Origin: Alcanivorax sp.
Lineage (GTDB): Bacteria; Pseudomonadota; Gammaproteobacteria; Pseudomonadales; Alcanivoracaceae
DNA length: 64,000 nt
Direction: 5' to 3'
Assembly (NCBI RefSeq): GCF_002726155.1
Contig: NZ_PBSH01000029.1
Location: forward strand, 1 to 64,000
Positions 16,705 through 26,504 of this stretch are shown here, piece after piece. Made by a program: the position numbers and the translations under genes. Numbering within the stretch: position 1 is the stretch's first letter; every line of letters begins with the position of its first letter. Under the pieces are notes generated by a model, which did not search any database, had not been told where the DNA came from, and worked only from the letters and a program-made list of their open reading frames with translations.

Positions 16705-19278
16705 ATGCGTTTACCCTCCTGGATCCGATACCTGCTGTTACTCCTTATTGCCGGCGCCGGTGGCAGCCTGACAGCCCTCGCCGCCAGCTACCTCTATCTG
16801 GCTCCCCAGCTGCCCCCGGCAAGCCAGATTCGCGAGGTGGAATACCAGATCCCCCTGCGCATCTATAGTCGCGATATGAAGCTGATCGCAGAATACGGGG
16901 AAAAACGCCGCCAGCCAGTGACTTACGACGAACTGCCGCAACCATTGATCCAGGCGGTACTGGCCGCGGAAGACGAGCGCTTCTTCCGCCACAACGGCGT
17001 GGACCTGAAAGGCCTGCTGCGTGCCTTTGTGGAATTGGCCCGCTACCGGGAGATTCGCTCCGGGGGCTCCACCATCACCATGCAAGTGGCCCGCAACTTC
17101 TTTCTGGACCGGGAACAGCGCTTTCTGCGCAAATTCAACGAAATCGTGCTCGCCATCCAGATTGAACGGGTCCTCAGCAAGGAAGAAATCCTTGAGCTTT
17201 ATCTAAACAAGATCTATCTGGGTCACCGGGCCTACGGCGCCGAAGCCGCCTCCCAGGTGTATTACGGCAAGTCTGTGGGCGAACTTACCCTGCCCCAATG
17301 GGCCATGATTGCCGGGCTACCGAAAGCCCCTTCAGCCTATAACCCGATCACCAACCCCCAGCGCGCCCAGGTGCGACGCAACTGGATCCTGCATCGCATG
17401 GAAGAGACCGGCGCCCTCACCGCCGAGCAGCGCGAGCTGGCCCAGGCTGCCCCGGTCAGCGCCCGCTTCCATGCCGCCTCACCGGAAGTGGACGCCGCCT
17501 ATCTGGGCGAAATGGCCCGCTTGCAGGCCATGGAATTGGTGGACGCCAACATCTACACCGACGGCATCCGCATCATCACCACGGTAGACAGCAAGCGCCA
17601 GCAGGCTGCGGTCAACGCCCTGCGCAACGGCCTGCACAGTTATGACGAGCGCCACGGCTACCGGGGCCCGCTGGCACAGCTGGACATCAGCGACGCCCCG
17701 GCCCTGCCCTCACCCTCCGACGCGGACAGCGAAAAGCCCCCGGAAGACAGCACCGACAAGCCCGTCGTTGCCGAAGAGGCTGAACTGGAAAAGACCATCA
17801 CCGGTCTTGACCCGGATGTCGCCGCCTGGGCAGAACGCATCAAGGACCAGCGCCGCATCGGCCCCCTGCAGCCGGCCATCGTTACCGCCGTGAGCGACAA
17901 GGATGCGGAAATCCTGTTCCGGGACGGCAAGCGCAGCCCGCTTGCCTGGAATGATATTCGCTGGGCGCGCCCCCAGCTCAACAACAAATATGTCGGCAAA
18001 GAGCCCACCCGGGCCGGCGATGTCCTCAGTAAAGGGGACGTCATCTACGTCCGCCCCGCCGGCAGTGGCGACGAGCGTCACTGGCGCCTGGCCCAGCTCC
18101 CCAAGGCCCAGTCCGCCCTGATTTCACTGGACCCGTCCAATGGCGCCATTGTGGCGCTGCAAGGCGGCTACAGCTTCTCTACCTCCAACTTCAACCGGGC
18201 CGTACAGAGCGAACGCCAGGCCGGCTCCGTGTTCAAGCCGTTCATCTACACCTCCGCCATGGAAAACGGTTTCACTCCGGCCTCCATCATCAACGACGCC
18301 CCAGTGGTCTTTGATGACGACAAACTGGAAACCGCCTGGCGCCCCACCGGCGCCAGCGGCAAGTTTTATGGCCCCACCCGCATGCGCGAAGCCCTGTACC
18401 GCTCGCTGAACCTGGTCTCCATCCGCATCCTGCGTCAGATCGGCATCAGCCAGGCCATGGGCACCCTGAAACGCTTCGGCCTGCCGGCAGACACCTTCCA
18501 GCGCGATCTGTCCCTAGCACTGGGTAGCGCCAGCGTGACCCCCATGGACATCGCCTCGGCCTACAGCATCTTTGCCAACGGCGGCTACCGGGTAGCCCCC
18601 TGGAGCATCGTGCAGATTGAAAAGGATAACGGGGACGTGCTCTGGAAAGCTCCAGAGGTGATTTTCTGCGAAAGTCCCTGCCGGCCACCGCAAACCGATA
18701 ACGACGCCCAAGACAACATGGCCGAAGTCGACACTGTCGACACAGCTAATAGCGACAGCGATGACCGCACCACCCAGCCCCACCAACCACCACCGGTCAT
18801 GGCCCCGCGTGCAATCGACGCCCGCATTGCCTGGCTGATGAACTCCATACTGCAAGACGTGGTGCGCCGCGGCACCGGCCACCAGGCTAACCGCCTGGGC
18901 CGCCGGGACCTGGCCGGCAAAACCGGGACCACCAACGACCAGGTAGACGCCTGGTTCTCCGGCTACTCGCCGGACCTGGTCGCCACCGTCTGGGTCGGCT
19001 TCGACAATCCCGCTTCACTGGGCTGGGGTGAGTATGGCGGCAAGGCCGCCCTGCCCATCTGGATGGATTACATGGGGCCGGCACTGGAAGGCGTTCCCAA
19101 CCGCCAGCTGGAACAACCCTCCGGCATCGCCACCGTGCGTATCGACCCGGACAGCGGCCTGCAGGCCCGGCCGGAGAACCCGGACTCCATTCGCGAGTAC
19201 TTTATCCGCAGCCAGGTCCCCGACATGGAACCGGCGAGAGGGCCGGGCGGACACAGCGCACCGGAGCAAATATTTTAA
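16705..19278 (+). CDS. mrcA: Penicillin-binding protein 1A (bifunctional transglycosylase/transpeptidase)
   Basis: Class A PBP that polymerises and cross-links peptidoglycan on the outer face of the inner membrane. 857 residues: short cytoplasmic tail, membrane anchor at about 8-30, glycosyltransferase domain with catalytic E89 (AAEDERFFRHNGVD) and RSGGSTITMQ, an inserted OB-like domain, and the transpeptidase domain with nucleophile S508 (SVFK) and K739-T-G. An acidic low-complexity insertion near residue 670-690 precedes the KTG part. The gene is divergent from pilM, the usual Pseudomonas arrangement (ponA). A heptad element and a terminator follow. Confidence 0.98.
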   Translation: MRLPSWIRYLLLLLIAGAGGSLTALAASYLYLAPQLPPASQIREVEYQIPLRIYSRDMKLIAEYGEKRRQPVTYDELPQPLIQAVLAAEDERFFRHNGVDLKGLLRAFVELARYREIRSGGSTITMQVARNFFLDREQRFLRKFNEIVLAIQIERVLSKEEILELYLNKIYLGHRAYGAEAASQVYYGKSVGELTLPQWAMIAGLPKAPSAYNPITNPQRAQVRRNWILHRMEETGALTAEQRELAQAAPVSARFHAASPEVDAAYLGEMARLQAMELVDANIYTDGIRIITTVDSKRQQAAVNALRNGLHSYDERHGYRGPLAQLDISDAPALPSPSDADSEKPPEDSTDKPVVAEEAELEKTITGLDPDVAAWAERIKDQRRIGPLQPAIVTAVSDKDAEILFRDGKRSPLAWNDIRWARPQLNNKYVGKEPTRAGDVLSKGDVIYVRPAGSGDERHWRLAQLPKAQSALISLDPSNGAIVALQGGYSFSTSNFNRAVQSERQAGSVFKPFIYTSAMENGFTPASIINDAPVVFDDDKLETAWRPTGASGKFYGPTRMREALYRSLNLVSIRILRQIGISQAMGTLKRFGLPADTFQRDLSLALGSASVTPMDIASAYSIFANGGYRVAPWSIVQIEKDNGDVLWKAPEVIFCESPCRPPQTDNDAQDNMAEVDTVDTANSDSDDRTTQPHQPPPVMAPRAIDARIAWLMNSILQDVVRRGTGHQANRLGRRDLAGKTGTTNDQVDAWFSGYSPDLVATVWVGFDNPASLGWGEYGGKAALPIWMDYMGPALEGVPNRQLEQPSGIATVRIDPDSGLQARPENPDSIREYFIRSQVPDMEPARGPGGHSAPEQIF

Positions 19279-19282
19279 AGAG

Positions 19283-19338
19283 ACGCAACATGCATCACGC
19301 AACACGGAAAGGCGTGAAGCGTGCTGCATGATGCTTGC
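19283..19338. repeat. Eight contiguous degenerate heptads forming an imperfect palindrome
   Basis: Read in 7-base steps: ACGCAAC, ATGCATC, ACGCAAC, ACGGAAA, GGCGTGA, AGCGTGC, TGCATGA, TGCTTGC. Units of one orientation give way to the inverse complement at the centre without losing phase. A terminator hairpin starts two bases later. Confidence 0.85.
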
Positions 19339-19340
19339 AG

Positions 19341-19376
19341 CCATAAAAAAACCGCCTTTCGGCGGTTTTTTTATGG
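19341..19376. terminator. Bidirectional Rho-independent terminator between mrcA and maeB
   Basis: A perfect 16-bp stem with a TTTC loop, A-run on one side and T-run on the other. It serves the convergent mrcA (plus) and maeB (minus) transcripts. Confidence 0.95.
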
Positions 19377-19389
19377 CTCGCGTTTGTTG

Positions 19390-20664
19390 CTACAACTCCG
19401 GGAAGATCTCGTCCAGCGAGTTCAACGGGTAGTGTGACGGGTAGCCTTTACGGGCCACACCGCAGTCCACCGCCGCCCGCGCCACAGCCGCAGACACCTT
19501 GCCCAGCAAACGCGGATCGTTCGGCTTGGGAATAATGTAATCCGCACCAAAGGTCAGGGGCTCACCACCGTAGGCATCCAGCACCTCCTGCGGGGGCGCG
19601 GTGCGCACCAGCTCGGCGATGGCATGCACTGCGGCGATCTTCATTTCCTCAGTGATGGACGTGGAGCGCACATCCAGCGCCCCGCGGAACATGTACGGGA
19701 AACACAGCACATTGTTCACCTGATTGGGAAAATCCGAACGACCGGTCGCCACAATCGCATCCGAACGCGCCGCCTTGGCCACCTCCGGACGAATCTCCGG
19801 GTCCGGGTTAGCCAGTGCGAAAATGATCGGCTTGGGCGCCATTTTCTTGACCATGTCCGGAGTCAGCATATCCGGCCCGGAAACACCGATGAACACATCG
19901 GCGTCTTCAACCGCATCATCCAGGGTGCGCTTGTCAGTATCGTTAGCCAGCGCAGCCTTGTACTGGTTCAGGTCATCGCGACGACTATGAATCACACCCT
20001 TGCGATCCAACACCAGGATATTTTCCTTGCGCGCGCCCATCTCGATCAGCAGGCGCACAGACGCCACACCAGCCGCCCCGGCACCCACACACACGACCTT
20101 GATGTCTTCGATACGCTTGCTCTGAATTTCCAGCGCGTTGATCAGACCGGCACACACCACAATGGCGGTACCGTGCTGGTCATCATGAAACACCGGCACA
20201 TCACACTGCTCTTTAAGAATGCGCTCGATCTCAAAACATTCCGGCGCGCGGATATCTTCCAGATTGATACCCCCAAAGGTGCGATGGATACGCATCACCG
20301 TATCGATAAAGGCCTGGGAATCTTCCGCATCTACTTCGATATCAAACACATCGATACCGGCAAACAGCTTGAACAGAATCCCCTTGCCTTCCATCACCGG
20401 CTTGGACGCCAGCGCGCCCAAGTTACCCAGACCAAGAATCGCGGTGCCATCACTGATGACCGCTACCAGATTGCCCTTGGAGGTAAAACGATAGGCCAGT
20501 TCCGGCTCCCGGGCGATTTCACGCACCGGTTCTGCCACACCCGGGCTATACGCCAGGCTCAGATCTCGACTGGTCGCCGCTGGCTTGGTCACCTCGACGC
20601 TGATTTTCCCCGGCCGCGGTTTGGCGTGGTATTCCAGGGCCGCCGCTTTTAAATCCTCGGACAT
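19390..20664 (-). CDS. maeB: NADP-type malic enzyme, short form
   Basis: Oxidatively decarboxylates malate to pyruvate with reduction of NAD(P). 424 residues, covering only the malic and NAD-binding domains: catalytic tyrosine Y39 in AYSPGVAEP, metal-binding FHDDQHGTA, and the Rossmann motif VGAGAAGVA. The phosphotransacetylase-like C-terminal domain of enterobacterial MaeB (total about 760 residues) is absent, so control by acetyl-CoA through that domain is not expected. The gene sits alone between terminators. Confidence 0.95.
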   Translation of the reverse strand: MSEDLKAAALEYHAKPRPGKISVEVTKPAATSRDLSLAYSPGVAEPVREIAREPELAYRFTSKGNLVAVISDGTAILGLGNLGALASKPVMEGKGILFKLFAGIDVFDIEVDAEDSQAFIDTVMRIHRTFGGINLEDIRAPECFEIERILKEQCDVPVFHDDQHGTAIVVCAGLINALEIQSKRIEDIKVVCVGAGAAGVASVRLLIEMGARKENILVLDRKGVIHSRRDDLNQYKAALANDTDKRTLDDAVEDADVFIGVSGPDMLTPDMVKKMAPKPIIFALANPDPEIRPEVAKAARSDAIVATGRSDFPNQVNNVLCFPYMFRGALDVRSTSITEEMKIAAVHAIAELVRTAPPQEVLDAYGGEPLTFGADYIIPKPNDPRLLGKVSAAVARAAVDCGVARKGYPSHYPLNSLDEIFPEL

Positions 20665-20717
20665 GCTGGTCTCCGCTTCCCTAGTTGGGATATACAGTGT
20701 GTACGCAAGTACTTAAC

Positions 20718-20747
20718 GTAAAAAGCACCCGGCAGGGTGCTTTTTAC
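20718..20747 (-). terminator. Terminator after rpmE
   Basis: Perfect 13-bp stem (GTAAAAAGCACCC with complement) and GGCA loop, with T-run in either direction; lies 25 bases past the rpmE stop on the minus strand. Confidence 0.92.
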
Positions 20748-20771
20748 AATAGGCGCTGTGAAGACGCCGTA

Positions 20772-20990
20772 TCAGTCCTTCTTGCTGCGCATCATGCCAA
20801 AGCGCTGCTTGAACTTGTCGATCTGGCCACCGCTGTCGGCTTGCTTCTGCTTGCCAGTATAGAAAGGATGGCAGGCGGAACAAACGTCCAAATCCATGGC
20901 TCCACCTTTGGTGGAACGGGACTCGATAACGTTGCCACAGCTACAGGAATAGGTCGCTGTCTGGTAATCGGGATGAATCTCTGCTTTCAT
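20772..20990 (-). CDS. rpmE: 50S ribosomal protein L31, zinc-binding type
   Basis: Bridges the two ribosomal subunits at the central protuberance. 72 residues from the ATG at 20990, which has a GGAGC site. Four cysteines in the CSC...CSAC arrangement mark the zinc-containing (C+) paralogue rather than the zinc-free one. It is divergent from priA and has its own promoter and terminator, as in many gammaproteobacteria. Confidence 0.97.
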   Translation of the reverse strand: MKAEIHPDYQTATYSCSCGNVIESRSTKGGAMDLDVCSACHPFYTGKQKQADSGGQIDKFKQRFGMMRSKKD

Positions 20991-21067
20991 TGCTAAGCTC
21001 CATTTTGTGTCGCTACCGGCCTCTACGACAGGCACCACACGGCTTGCGCCTGGGAAAAAGAAGGCGA

Positions 21068-21095
21068 ATCATAACAGCTTGTCCCCATTCCGCAA
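21068..21095 (-). promoter_or_regulatory. Predicted sigma-70 promoter of rpmE
   Basis: TTGCGG, 16-base spacer, TATGAT on the minus strand about 80 bases upstream of rpmE. Good match to consensus by eye. Confidence 0.5.
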
Positions 21096-21127
21096 GCGCA
21101 AAGCCGCCGCTGGCTCCAGGAAATTCC

Positions 21128-23302
21128 GTGTCACCGAAAAACACCCTGCAAATTGCCCTGCCCGTGCCCCTGCCCGGGTGTTTTGACTATGCACTGCACG
21201 GCACCGTCGTGCCGCCCCGGGGCAGCCGGGTCAAAGTTCCCTTCGGGCGACGTACCCTGATTGGCCTCGTTCACGGCCATGCCCCCAGCGACTACCCGAA
21301 ACTCAAGGCAGTGCAGGCGGTACTCGACAACGAGCCGGTAATGCCCGACGAGCTCTACCAGCTCTGCGAGCGAGCGGCCCGCTATTACCATCACCCGCTG
21401 GGCGAGGTGCTCAATTACGCGCTGCCCACCCTGCTGCGCCAGGGCCAGGAAGCCCAGGCCAGCCTGGAAAAACGCTGGCAGATCACCGAACGCGGACAAC
21501 ACGTCAGCGACGACCAGGTCAGCCGCGCCCCCCGTCAACGGGACGCCCTGCACACCCTGCGCGACCACCCCAAGGGGCTCAGCAGCGCCATGTTGGCGGC
21601 GCTGGAGGTGAGCACCTCCGCCCTGACCAGCCTGCGCGACAAGGGCTGGGCCGAGCAAATCCAGGTGGACACCCGGCCTGACGCAGCCAAAGAGACTCTG
21701 GCCCAGGCCCCGCTGGCGGCCAATGCCGAGCAGCGCACCGCCATTCAGGCTATCCAGGATGCCGATGGTTTCACCCCCTTCCTGCTCGACGGCATCACCG
21801 GCAGCGGCAAAACCGAAGTCTACCTGCAAGCCATGGCGCCGCTGCTGGCCGCCGGCAAGCAGGTCATGGTGCTGGTACCGGAAATCGGGCTCACCCCGCA
21901 AACGGTGCAACGGTTCAAACAGCGCTTCGCCGTCCCCGTGGTCACACTGCATTCCGGGCTCACCGATCGGGAGCGGCTGGATAACTGGCTGGCCGCCCGC
22001 GAGGGATTGGTGCGCATCATCATCGGCACCCGTTCCGCCATCTTTACCCCCATGCTGAATCCCGCCCTCATCATTGTGGATGAAGCCCACGACAGCTCCC
22101 TCAAGCAACAAGACGGTTTTCGCTACCACGCGCGGGATCTGGCCACCTGGCGGGCCCAGCAACTGAACATCCCGGTGATACTGGGCAGTGCCACGCCGGC
22201 ACTGGAAACCTTGCATCTGGCCCGGGAAGGCCGATTCCAGTGGCTCAAGCTGTCACAGCGCGCCACCGACCAGAGCCGCCCTCCCATCGAAATCGTTGAT
22301 GCGCGACTGGCCGCCCCCGGCAACCCCCTGCTGCCCCTGTCGCTGCAAGCGCTGAAGCAATGCGTGGAGGCAGGCAATCAGGGGCTGGTATTTATCAACC
22401 GGCGTGGCTACGCGCCGATGATTCTCTGCCATGACTGCGGCTGGCAGGCGGAGTGCAAACGCTGCGACAGCTTCCTCACCTGGCACCGTAGCGACCGCGC
22501 CCTGCGCTGCCATCACTGCGGTTACCAGCAGCGCGTTCCCAGCCGCTGCCCGGACTGTGGTTCCAGCGCCATCCAGGAAGCCGGCAGCGGCACCGAAAAA
22601 CTCACCGAGCTGCTGGAGCAATCCCTGCCGGTGCCGGTAATCCGCATCGACCGGGATGCCACCCGCCGCAAAGGCGCCCTCGATGCACACCTGGCGCAGA
22701 TCCAGAAAGGCGAACCCGCCGTCATGGTGGGCACCCAGATGCTGGCCAAGGGCCACCACTTTCCCAAACTGACACTGGTAGTGATTCTGGATATGGACGC
22801 GGGCTTTCTCAGCGCCGACTTCCGTGGCCCGGAACAAGCCGCCCAACTGCTATTGCAAGTAGCCGGCCGTAGCGGCCGTGAAGGCCAGGGCCGAGTGATT
22901 TTGCAAAGCCGCCACCCCGATCACCATTTACTGCAACTGGCGGCCAGCGGTGACTACCCGCAACTGGCCACCACTTTGCTGGAAGAACGGCAAATGGCCG
23001 GCCTGCCGCCCCACGGCCACCTGGCCCTGTTCCGTTGCGAAGCCATGGCCATGGGCACCGCCATGAACTTCCTGCAACAGCTAAGCACCATCGCGGTACC
23101 ACCGGATGTCCACATCCTTGGACCGATTCCCGCCCCCATGGAAAAACGGGCGGGCCGTTTCCGCACCCAGCTACTATTGCAATGCGCCCAGCGTGCGCCC
23201 CTGCACCAGGCACTGAACCAATTACTGGAACAGGCCCGCAAACTCCCCGAAGGCCGCCAGTGCCGCTGGCACCTGGACGTGGACCCAATCGACATGCTGT
23301 GA
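21128..23302 (+). CDS. priA: Primosomal replication protein N' (PriA helicase)
   Basis: 3'-5' helicase that reloads the replisome at stalled forks. Start is GTG at 21128, with AGGA eight bases before; this gives 724 residues, close to the E. coli length, while upstream in-frame sequence is not conserved. Walker A GITGSGKT at 222-229, DEAH box at 318-321, and a zinc region with eight cysteines between about residues 434 and 479 (CHDCGW...CKRC, CHHCGY...CPDCG). Divergent from rpmE. Confidence 0.97.
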   Translation: MSPKNTLQIALPVPLPGCFDYALHGTVVPPRGSRVKVPFGRRTLIGLVHGHAPSDYPKLKAVQAVLDNEPVMPDELYQLCERAARYYHHPLGEVLNYALPTLLRQGQEAQASLEKRWQITERGQHVSDDQVSRAPRQRDALHTLRDHPKGLSSAMLAALEVSTSALTSLRDKGWAEQIQVDTRPDAAKETLAQAPLAANAEQRTAIQAIQDADGFTPFLLDGITGSGKTEVYLQAMAPLLAAGKQVMVLVPEIGLTPQTVQRFKQRFAVPVVTLHSGLTDRERLDNWLAAREGLVRIIIGTRSAIFTPMLNPALIIVDEAHDSSLKQQDGFRYHARDLATWRAQQLNIPVILGSATPALETLHLAREGRFQWLKLSQRATDQSRPPIEIVDARLAAPGNPLLPLSLQALKQCVEAGNQGLVFINRRGYAPMILCHDCGWQAECKRCDSFLTWHRSDRALRCHHCGYQQRVPSRCPDCGSSAIQEAGSGTEKLTELLEQSLPVPVIRIDRDATRRKGALDAHLAQIQKGEPAVMVGTQMLAKGHHFPKLTLVVILDMDAGFLSADFRGPEQAAQLLLQVAGRSGREGQGRVILQSRHPDHHLLQLAASGDYPQLATTLLEERQMAGLPPHGHLALFRCEAMAMGTAMNFLQQLSTIAVPPDVHILGPIPAPMEKRAGRFRTQLLLQCAQRAPLHQALNQLLEQARKLPEGRQCRWHLDVDPIDML

Positions 23303-23304
23303 CA

Positions 23305-23360
23305 ACGCTGGACGCCGGAGCCCGGCAAGGTGCGTGTTACGTGAAGCGTGCTGCGAATCC
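23305..23360. repeat. Eight contiguous degenerate heptads between priA and argS
   Basis: Starting three bases after the priA stop: ACGCTGG, ACGCCGG, AGCCCGG, CAAGGTG, CGTGTTA, CGTGAAG, CGTGCTG, CGAATCC. Phase is kept throughout; the first half has ACGCNGG units and the second CGTGNNN units, their inverse. Confidence 0.75.
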
Positions 23361-23373
23361 TCGCCTTTTCCCG

Positions 23374-23379
23374 TACAAT
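23374..23379 (+). promoter_or_regulatory. Possible -10 box of argS
   Basis: TACAAT 45 bases before the argS start, in the short gap after the heptad element. The -35 region is poor. Confidence 0.3.
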
Positions 23380-23423
23380 CGCCGGCCAGTCAACCGGCCC
23401 AGAGCCCTCCACAAAAGAATGTC

Positions 23424-25178
23424 ATGAAAGAACGCCTGATACCCCTTATTGAAAGCGCCCTGGACACCCTGATCGACGACGGCACCCTGCCCGCCGACGC
23501 CAAGCGTCCGGTGCAAATCGACCGCACCAAGGACAAAAGCCACGGCGACTTTGCCACCAACATCGCGCTGATGCTGGCCAAGCCCGCCGGCATGAAGCCA
23601 CGTGATCTGGCGGAAAAGCTGATCGCCGCCCTGCCCAGCGACAGCGCCGTGGCCAAGGTGGACATTGCCGGGCCCGGCTTTATCAATTTCTTCCAGGCGG
23701 ACGACTGGCTCACTGGCTTGCTGGAATCTGCCCTGGCCGACGACTTTCTCGGCATTGACCGGCCAGAGCAACCCCAGACTGTGGTGGTGGACTACTCCTC
23801 GCCCAACCTGGCCAAAGAAATGCACGTGGGCCACCTGCGCTCCACCATCATCGGCGACGCCGTGGTGCGCACCCTGGAGTTTCTCGGCCACACCGTGATT
23901 CGCCAGAACCACGTGGGCGACTGGGGGACCCAGTTCGGCATGCTGCTCGCCTATCTGGAAGAACAGAAAGCTGAGGAAGGCGAGCGCGAGTTAAGCCGCG
24001 AGCTGGCCAACCTGGAAACCTTCTACCGGGCCGCCAAACAACGCTTCGACGAATCCGATACCTTCGCCGACCGCGCCCGCGCCCTGGTAGTAAAACTGCA
24101 GTCCGGCGACGATTACTGCCTGAACCTGTGGGCAGAATTCAACCAGGTATCCCTGAGCCACTGTCAGGCCATTTACGATCGCCTCGGGGTCAGCCTGACC
24201 CCATCGGACGTACGCGGCGAAAGCGCCTACAACGATGACCTGGCCCAGGTCGTCGCCGACCTGGACAGCAAAGGCCTGATCAGCGAAAGCCAGGGCGCCC
24301 AGTGCGTGTTCATGGACGCCTTCAAAAACAAGGAAGGCGAGCCCCTGCCCGTCATTGTGCGCAAAGCCGGCGGCGGTTATCTCTACGCCACCAGCGACCT
24401 GGCCGCCCTGCGCTACCGCGCCGGCACCCTGCAAGCTGACCGCATGCTGTATTTTGTCGATCAGCGTCAGGCGCTGCATTTCCAGCAAATGTTCACCCTG
24501 GCAAAGCTGGCCGGTTTTGTCCCCGAACAGACCGAGCTGGCGCACATGGGCTTTGGCACCATGAACGGCCCGGATGGCCGCCCGTTCAAGACCCGCGACG
24601 GCGGCACCGTCAAACTGGTGGATCTACTGGACGAAGCTGAACAGCGGGCCTTTGCACTGGTGCAGGACAAGAACCCACAGCTGGATGAGACCGAACTACG
24701 CACCATCGCCCGCTCGGTGGGCATCGGCGCAGCCAAATACGCCGACCTGTCGAAGAACCGCAACAGCGATTACATCTTCAACTTCGAACAAATGCTCAGC
24801 TTTGAAGGCAACACCGCGCCCTACCTGCTGTACGCTTACACCCGCGTGGCCAGCGTATTCCGCAAGGCAGAGCGCGACATGAACAGCGTAAACGGTGACT
24901 TCCTGCTTAACGAAGAAGCCGAACAAGCCCTTGCCGCTCGGCTGGTACAATTTGGCGAAGTACTACAGAACGTAGCCAACAAGGGGCAGCCGCACCTGCT
25001 CAGCACCTACCTGTACGACGTGGCCGGCCTGTTTTCCAGCTTCTATGAACACTGCCCGATCCTCAGCAGTGAAGACGAAAGCATCCGTAACAGCCGCCTG
25101 AAGCTGGCCGCCCTCACCGCCCGCACCCTCAAACACGGCATGGAACTGCTGGGCCTGAGCCCACTGGAGCGCATGTAA
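23424..25178 (+). CDS. argS: Arginyl-tRNA synthetase
   Basis: Class I synthetase charging tRNA-Arg. 584 residues from the ATG at 23424 (the frame is open 30 codons further upstream through the repeat element, which is not coding). HIGH-type motif HVGH at 134-137; the KMSKS loop is reduced to KTRDGG (K389), as in many ArgS. N-terminal Add-1 domain and C-terminal DALR anticodon domain are present. Its TAA shares one base with the ftsN start. Confidence 0.98.
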   Translation: MKERLIPLIESALDTLIDDGTLPADAKRPVQIDRTKDKSHGDFATNIALMLAKPAGMKPRDLAEKLIAALPSDSAVAKVDIAGPGFINFFQADDWLTGLLESALADDFLGIDRPEQPQTVVVDYSSPNLAKEMHVGHLRSTIIGDAVVRTLEFLGHTVIRQNHVGDWGTQFGMLLAYLEEQKAEEGERELSRELANLETFYRAAKQRFDESDTFADRARALVVKLQSGDDYCLNLWAEFNQVSLSHCQAIYDRLGVSLTPSDVRGESAYNDDLAQVVADLDSKGLISESQGAQCVFMDAFKNKEGEPLPVIVRKAGGGYLYATSDLAALRYRAGTLQADRMLYFVDQRQALHFQQMFTLAKLAGFVPEQTELAHMGFGTMNGPDGRPFKTRDGGTVKLVDLLDEAEQRAFALVQDKNPQLDETELRTIARSVGIGAAKYADLSKNRNSDYIFNFEQMLSFEGNTAPYLLYAYTRVASVFRKAERDMNSVNGDFLLNEEAEQALAARLVQFGEVLQNVANKGQPHLLSTYLYDVAGLFSSFYEHCPILSSEDESIRNSRLKLAALTARTLKHGMELLGLSPLERM

Positions 25179-25825
25179 TGGCGAAGAACACCCGTCGCGG
25201 CGCCAGCCGCGGCCCCGCCCGCAAGAAGAAACCTCAACGCCAGGTGCCCGGCTGGGTCTGGCTGTTTACCGGCCTTATGGTCGGCCTGTTCGTGGCCTTT
25301 CTATTCCATCTGGGTAAAACCCAAATGGCTCAGGGTGGCAGCACGCCCGTGGCCAACAGCAGCGACAAACCCACGCAATCCAAACCCGAGCCCAAACCGG
25401 AACCCAAGCCGGAACCCAAGCCGGAGTCCGGGGACGACTCACCCAAATTCGATTTCTATGCGGTACTCCCCAAGATGGAAGTGATCGTGCCGCAAAACGA
25501 AACCGACAGCGGCACACGCACCAGCAAGCCCAGCACCACCGAGAAACCGGCCAATACCCGCAAGCCGGAAAGCAGCACCCGCAACAACGAAAAATACCTG
25601 CTGCAGGCTGGCAGCTTCCGTCGCAACGAAGATGCGGACCGCCGCCGGGCCGAACTGATCCTGAAAGGCTTCGAGGCGAGCATTCAGTCAGTCGACCTGG
25701 ACAGCGGCGACAGCTGGCATCGGGTCATGATCGGCCCCTACAACAACCTCAACGCCATGCACCGCGCCCAGGACCAACTGGCCGGCAACGGCATCGAGAC
25801 CCTGCCGATCAAGATGAAAAAATAA
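25178..25825 (+). CDS. ftsN: FtsN-like SPOR-domain division protein
   Basis: Late divisome component that activates septal peptidoglycan synthesis. 215 residues: Lys/Arg-rich cytoplasmic tail, one membrane helix at about 25-44, a periplasmic linker with (EPKP)n repeats at about 70-85, and a SPOR domain over the last 75 residues (YLLQAGSFRRNEDADRRRAEL...). The argS-ftsN-hslV-hslU order is the usual gammaproteobacterial one and supports FtsN over other SPOR proteins. Translationally coupled to argS (TAATG). Confidence 0.9.
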   Translation: MAKNTRRGASRGPARKKKPQRQVPGWVWLFTGLMVGLFVAFLFHLGKTQMAQGGSTPVANSSDKPTQSKPEPKPEPKPEPKPESGDDSPKFDFYAVLPKMEVIVPQNETDSGTRTSKPSTTEKPANTRKPESSTRNNEKYLLQAGSFRRNEDADRRRAELILKGFEASIQSVDLDSGDSWHRVMIGPYNNLNAMHRAQDQLAGNGIETLPIKMKK

Positions 25826-25826
25826 A

Positions 25827-25889
25827 ACGCCTGATGCATAACGCCCAATGCCGGACGTAACCCCGTCTGGCGTCGGGCATCAGGCATCC
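25827..25889. repeat. Nine contiguous degenerate heptads, in phase across the whole palindrome
   Basis: Reads ACGCCTG, ATGCATA, ACGCCCA, ATGCCGG, ACGTAAC, CCCGTCT, GGCGTCG, GGCATCA, GGCATCC: 63 bases with no phase slip. The outer units GCCTGATGC and GCATCAGGC are perfect inverse complements. It starts one base after the ftsN stop and ends 11 bases before a heat-shock promoter. Confidence 0.85.
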
Positions 25890-25900
25890 TGCTTTTCCTC

Positions 25901-25928
25901 CTTGAAATCCCCCACCTGCGCCCACACT
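25901..25928 (+). promoter_or_regulatory. Predicted sigma-32 heat-shock promoter of hslVU
   Basis: CTTGAAA, a 13-base spacer and CCCACACT closely match the sigma-32 consensus (CTTGAAA, 13-14 bases, CCCCATNT), 32 bases before the hslV start. It fits the known heat-shock control of hslVU. Confidence 0.8.
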
Positions 25929-25959
25929 TCCTTTGCTACGCGTAAAAAGGAGAATTCCC

Positions 25960-26502
25960 GTGGAGCAGTATCGCGGCACTACCATTGTTTCTGTCCGCCG
26001 AGGTAACAACGTGGTTATCGGTGGCGATGGCCAGGTCAGCCTGGGCAACACCGTCATGAAGGGCAACGCCCGCAAGGTTCGTCGGCTTTTTCACGGCAAG
26101 GTGATTGCCGGCTTCGCCGGCGGCACCGCCGACGCCTTTACCCTGTTTGAACGCTTCGAAGCCCAGCTGGAAAAGCATCAGGGCCATTTGGTCCGCGCTG
26201 CCGTGGAGCTGGCCAAGGACTGGCGCACCGATCGCGCCCTACGCCGGCTGGAAGCCCTGTTGGCAGTAGCCGACAAGGAAAGCTCACTGATCATCACCGG
26301 CAACGGCGACGTGATCGAGCCGGAAAAAGATGGCCTGATTGCTATCGGCTCCGGCGGCCCCTTCGCCCAATCCGCGGCCACCGCCCTGCTGGACAATACC
26401 GATCTGCCAGCCCGCGACATCGTCGCCAAGGCGCTCACCATTGCCGGTGACATCTGTATTTACACCAACCACAACCACACCTTCGAAGAGCTGGACGGTT
26501 AA
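25960..26502 (+). CDS. hslV: ATP-dependent protease subunit HslV
   Basis: Proteolytic dodecamer of the HslVU (ClpYQ) protease. Start is GTG at 25960 behind AAGGAG, giving 180 residues. The N-terminus [15 protein letters not shown] carries a six-residue propeptide before the catalytic threonine (T7), whereas enterobacterial HslV has only the initiator Met before Thr; self-cleavage is therefore needed. Conserved [13 protein letters not shown] follows. Stop is three bases from hslU. Confidence 0.97.
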   Translation: MEQYRGTTIVSVRRGNNVVIGGDGQVSLGNTVMKGNARKVRRLFHGKVIAGFAGGTADAFTLFERFEAQLEKHQGHLVRAAVELAKDWRTDRALRRLEALLAVADKESSLIITGNGDVIEPEKDGLIAIGSGGPFAQSAATALLDNTDLPARDIVAKALTIAGDICIYTNHNHTFEELDG

Positions 26503-26504
26503 TC

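Noticed and set aside
19624..20652. A 342-codon open frame opposite maeB
   Set aside because: Antisense shadow, His/Arg-rich composition, no motif.
23334..23423. Upstream start for argS giving 30 more residues
   Set aside because: The extra codons run through the heptad repeat element and a possible -10 box and are not like any ArgS N-terminus.
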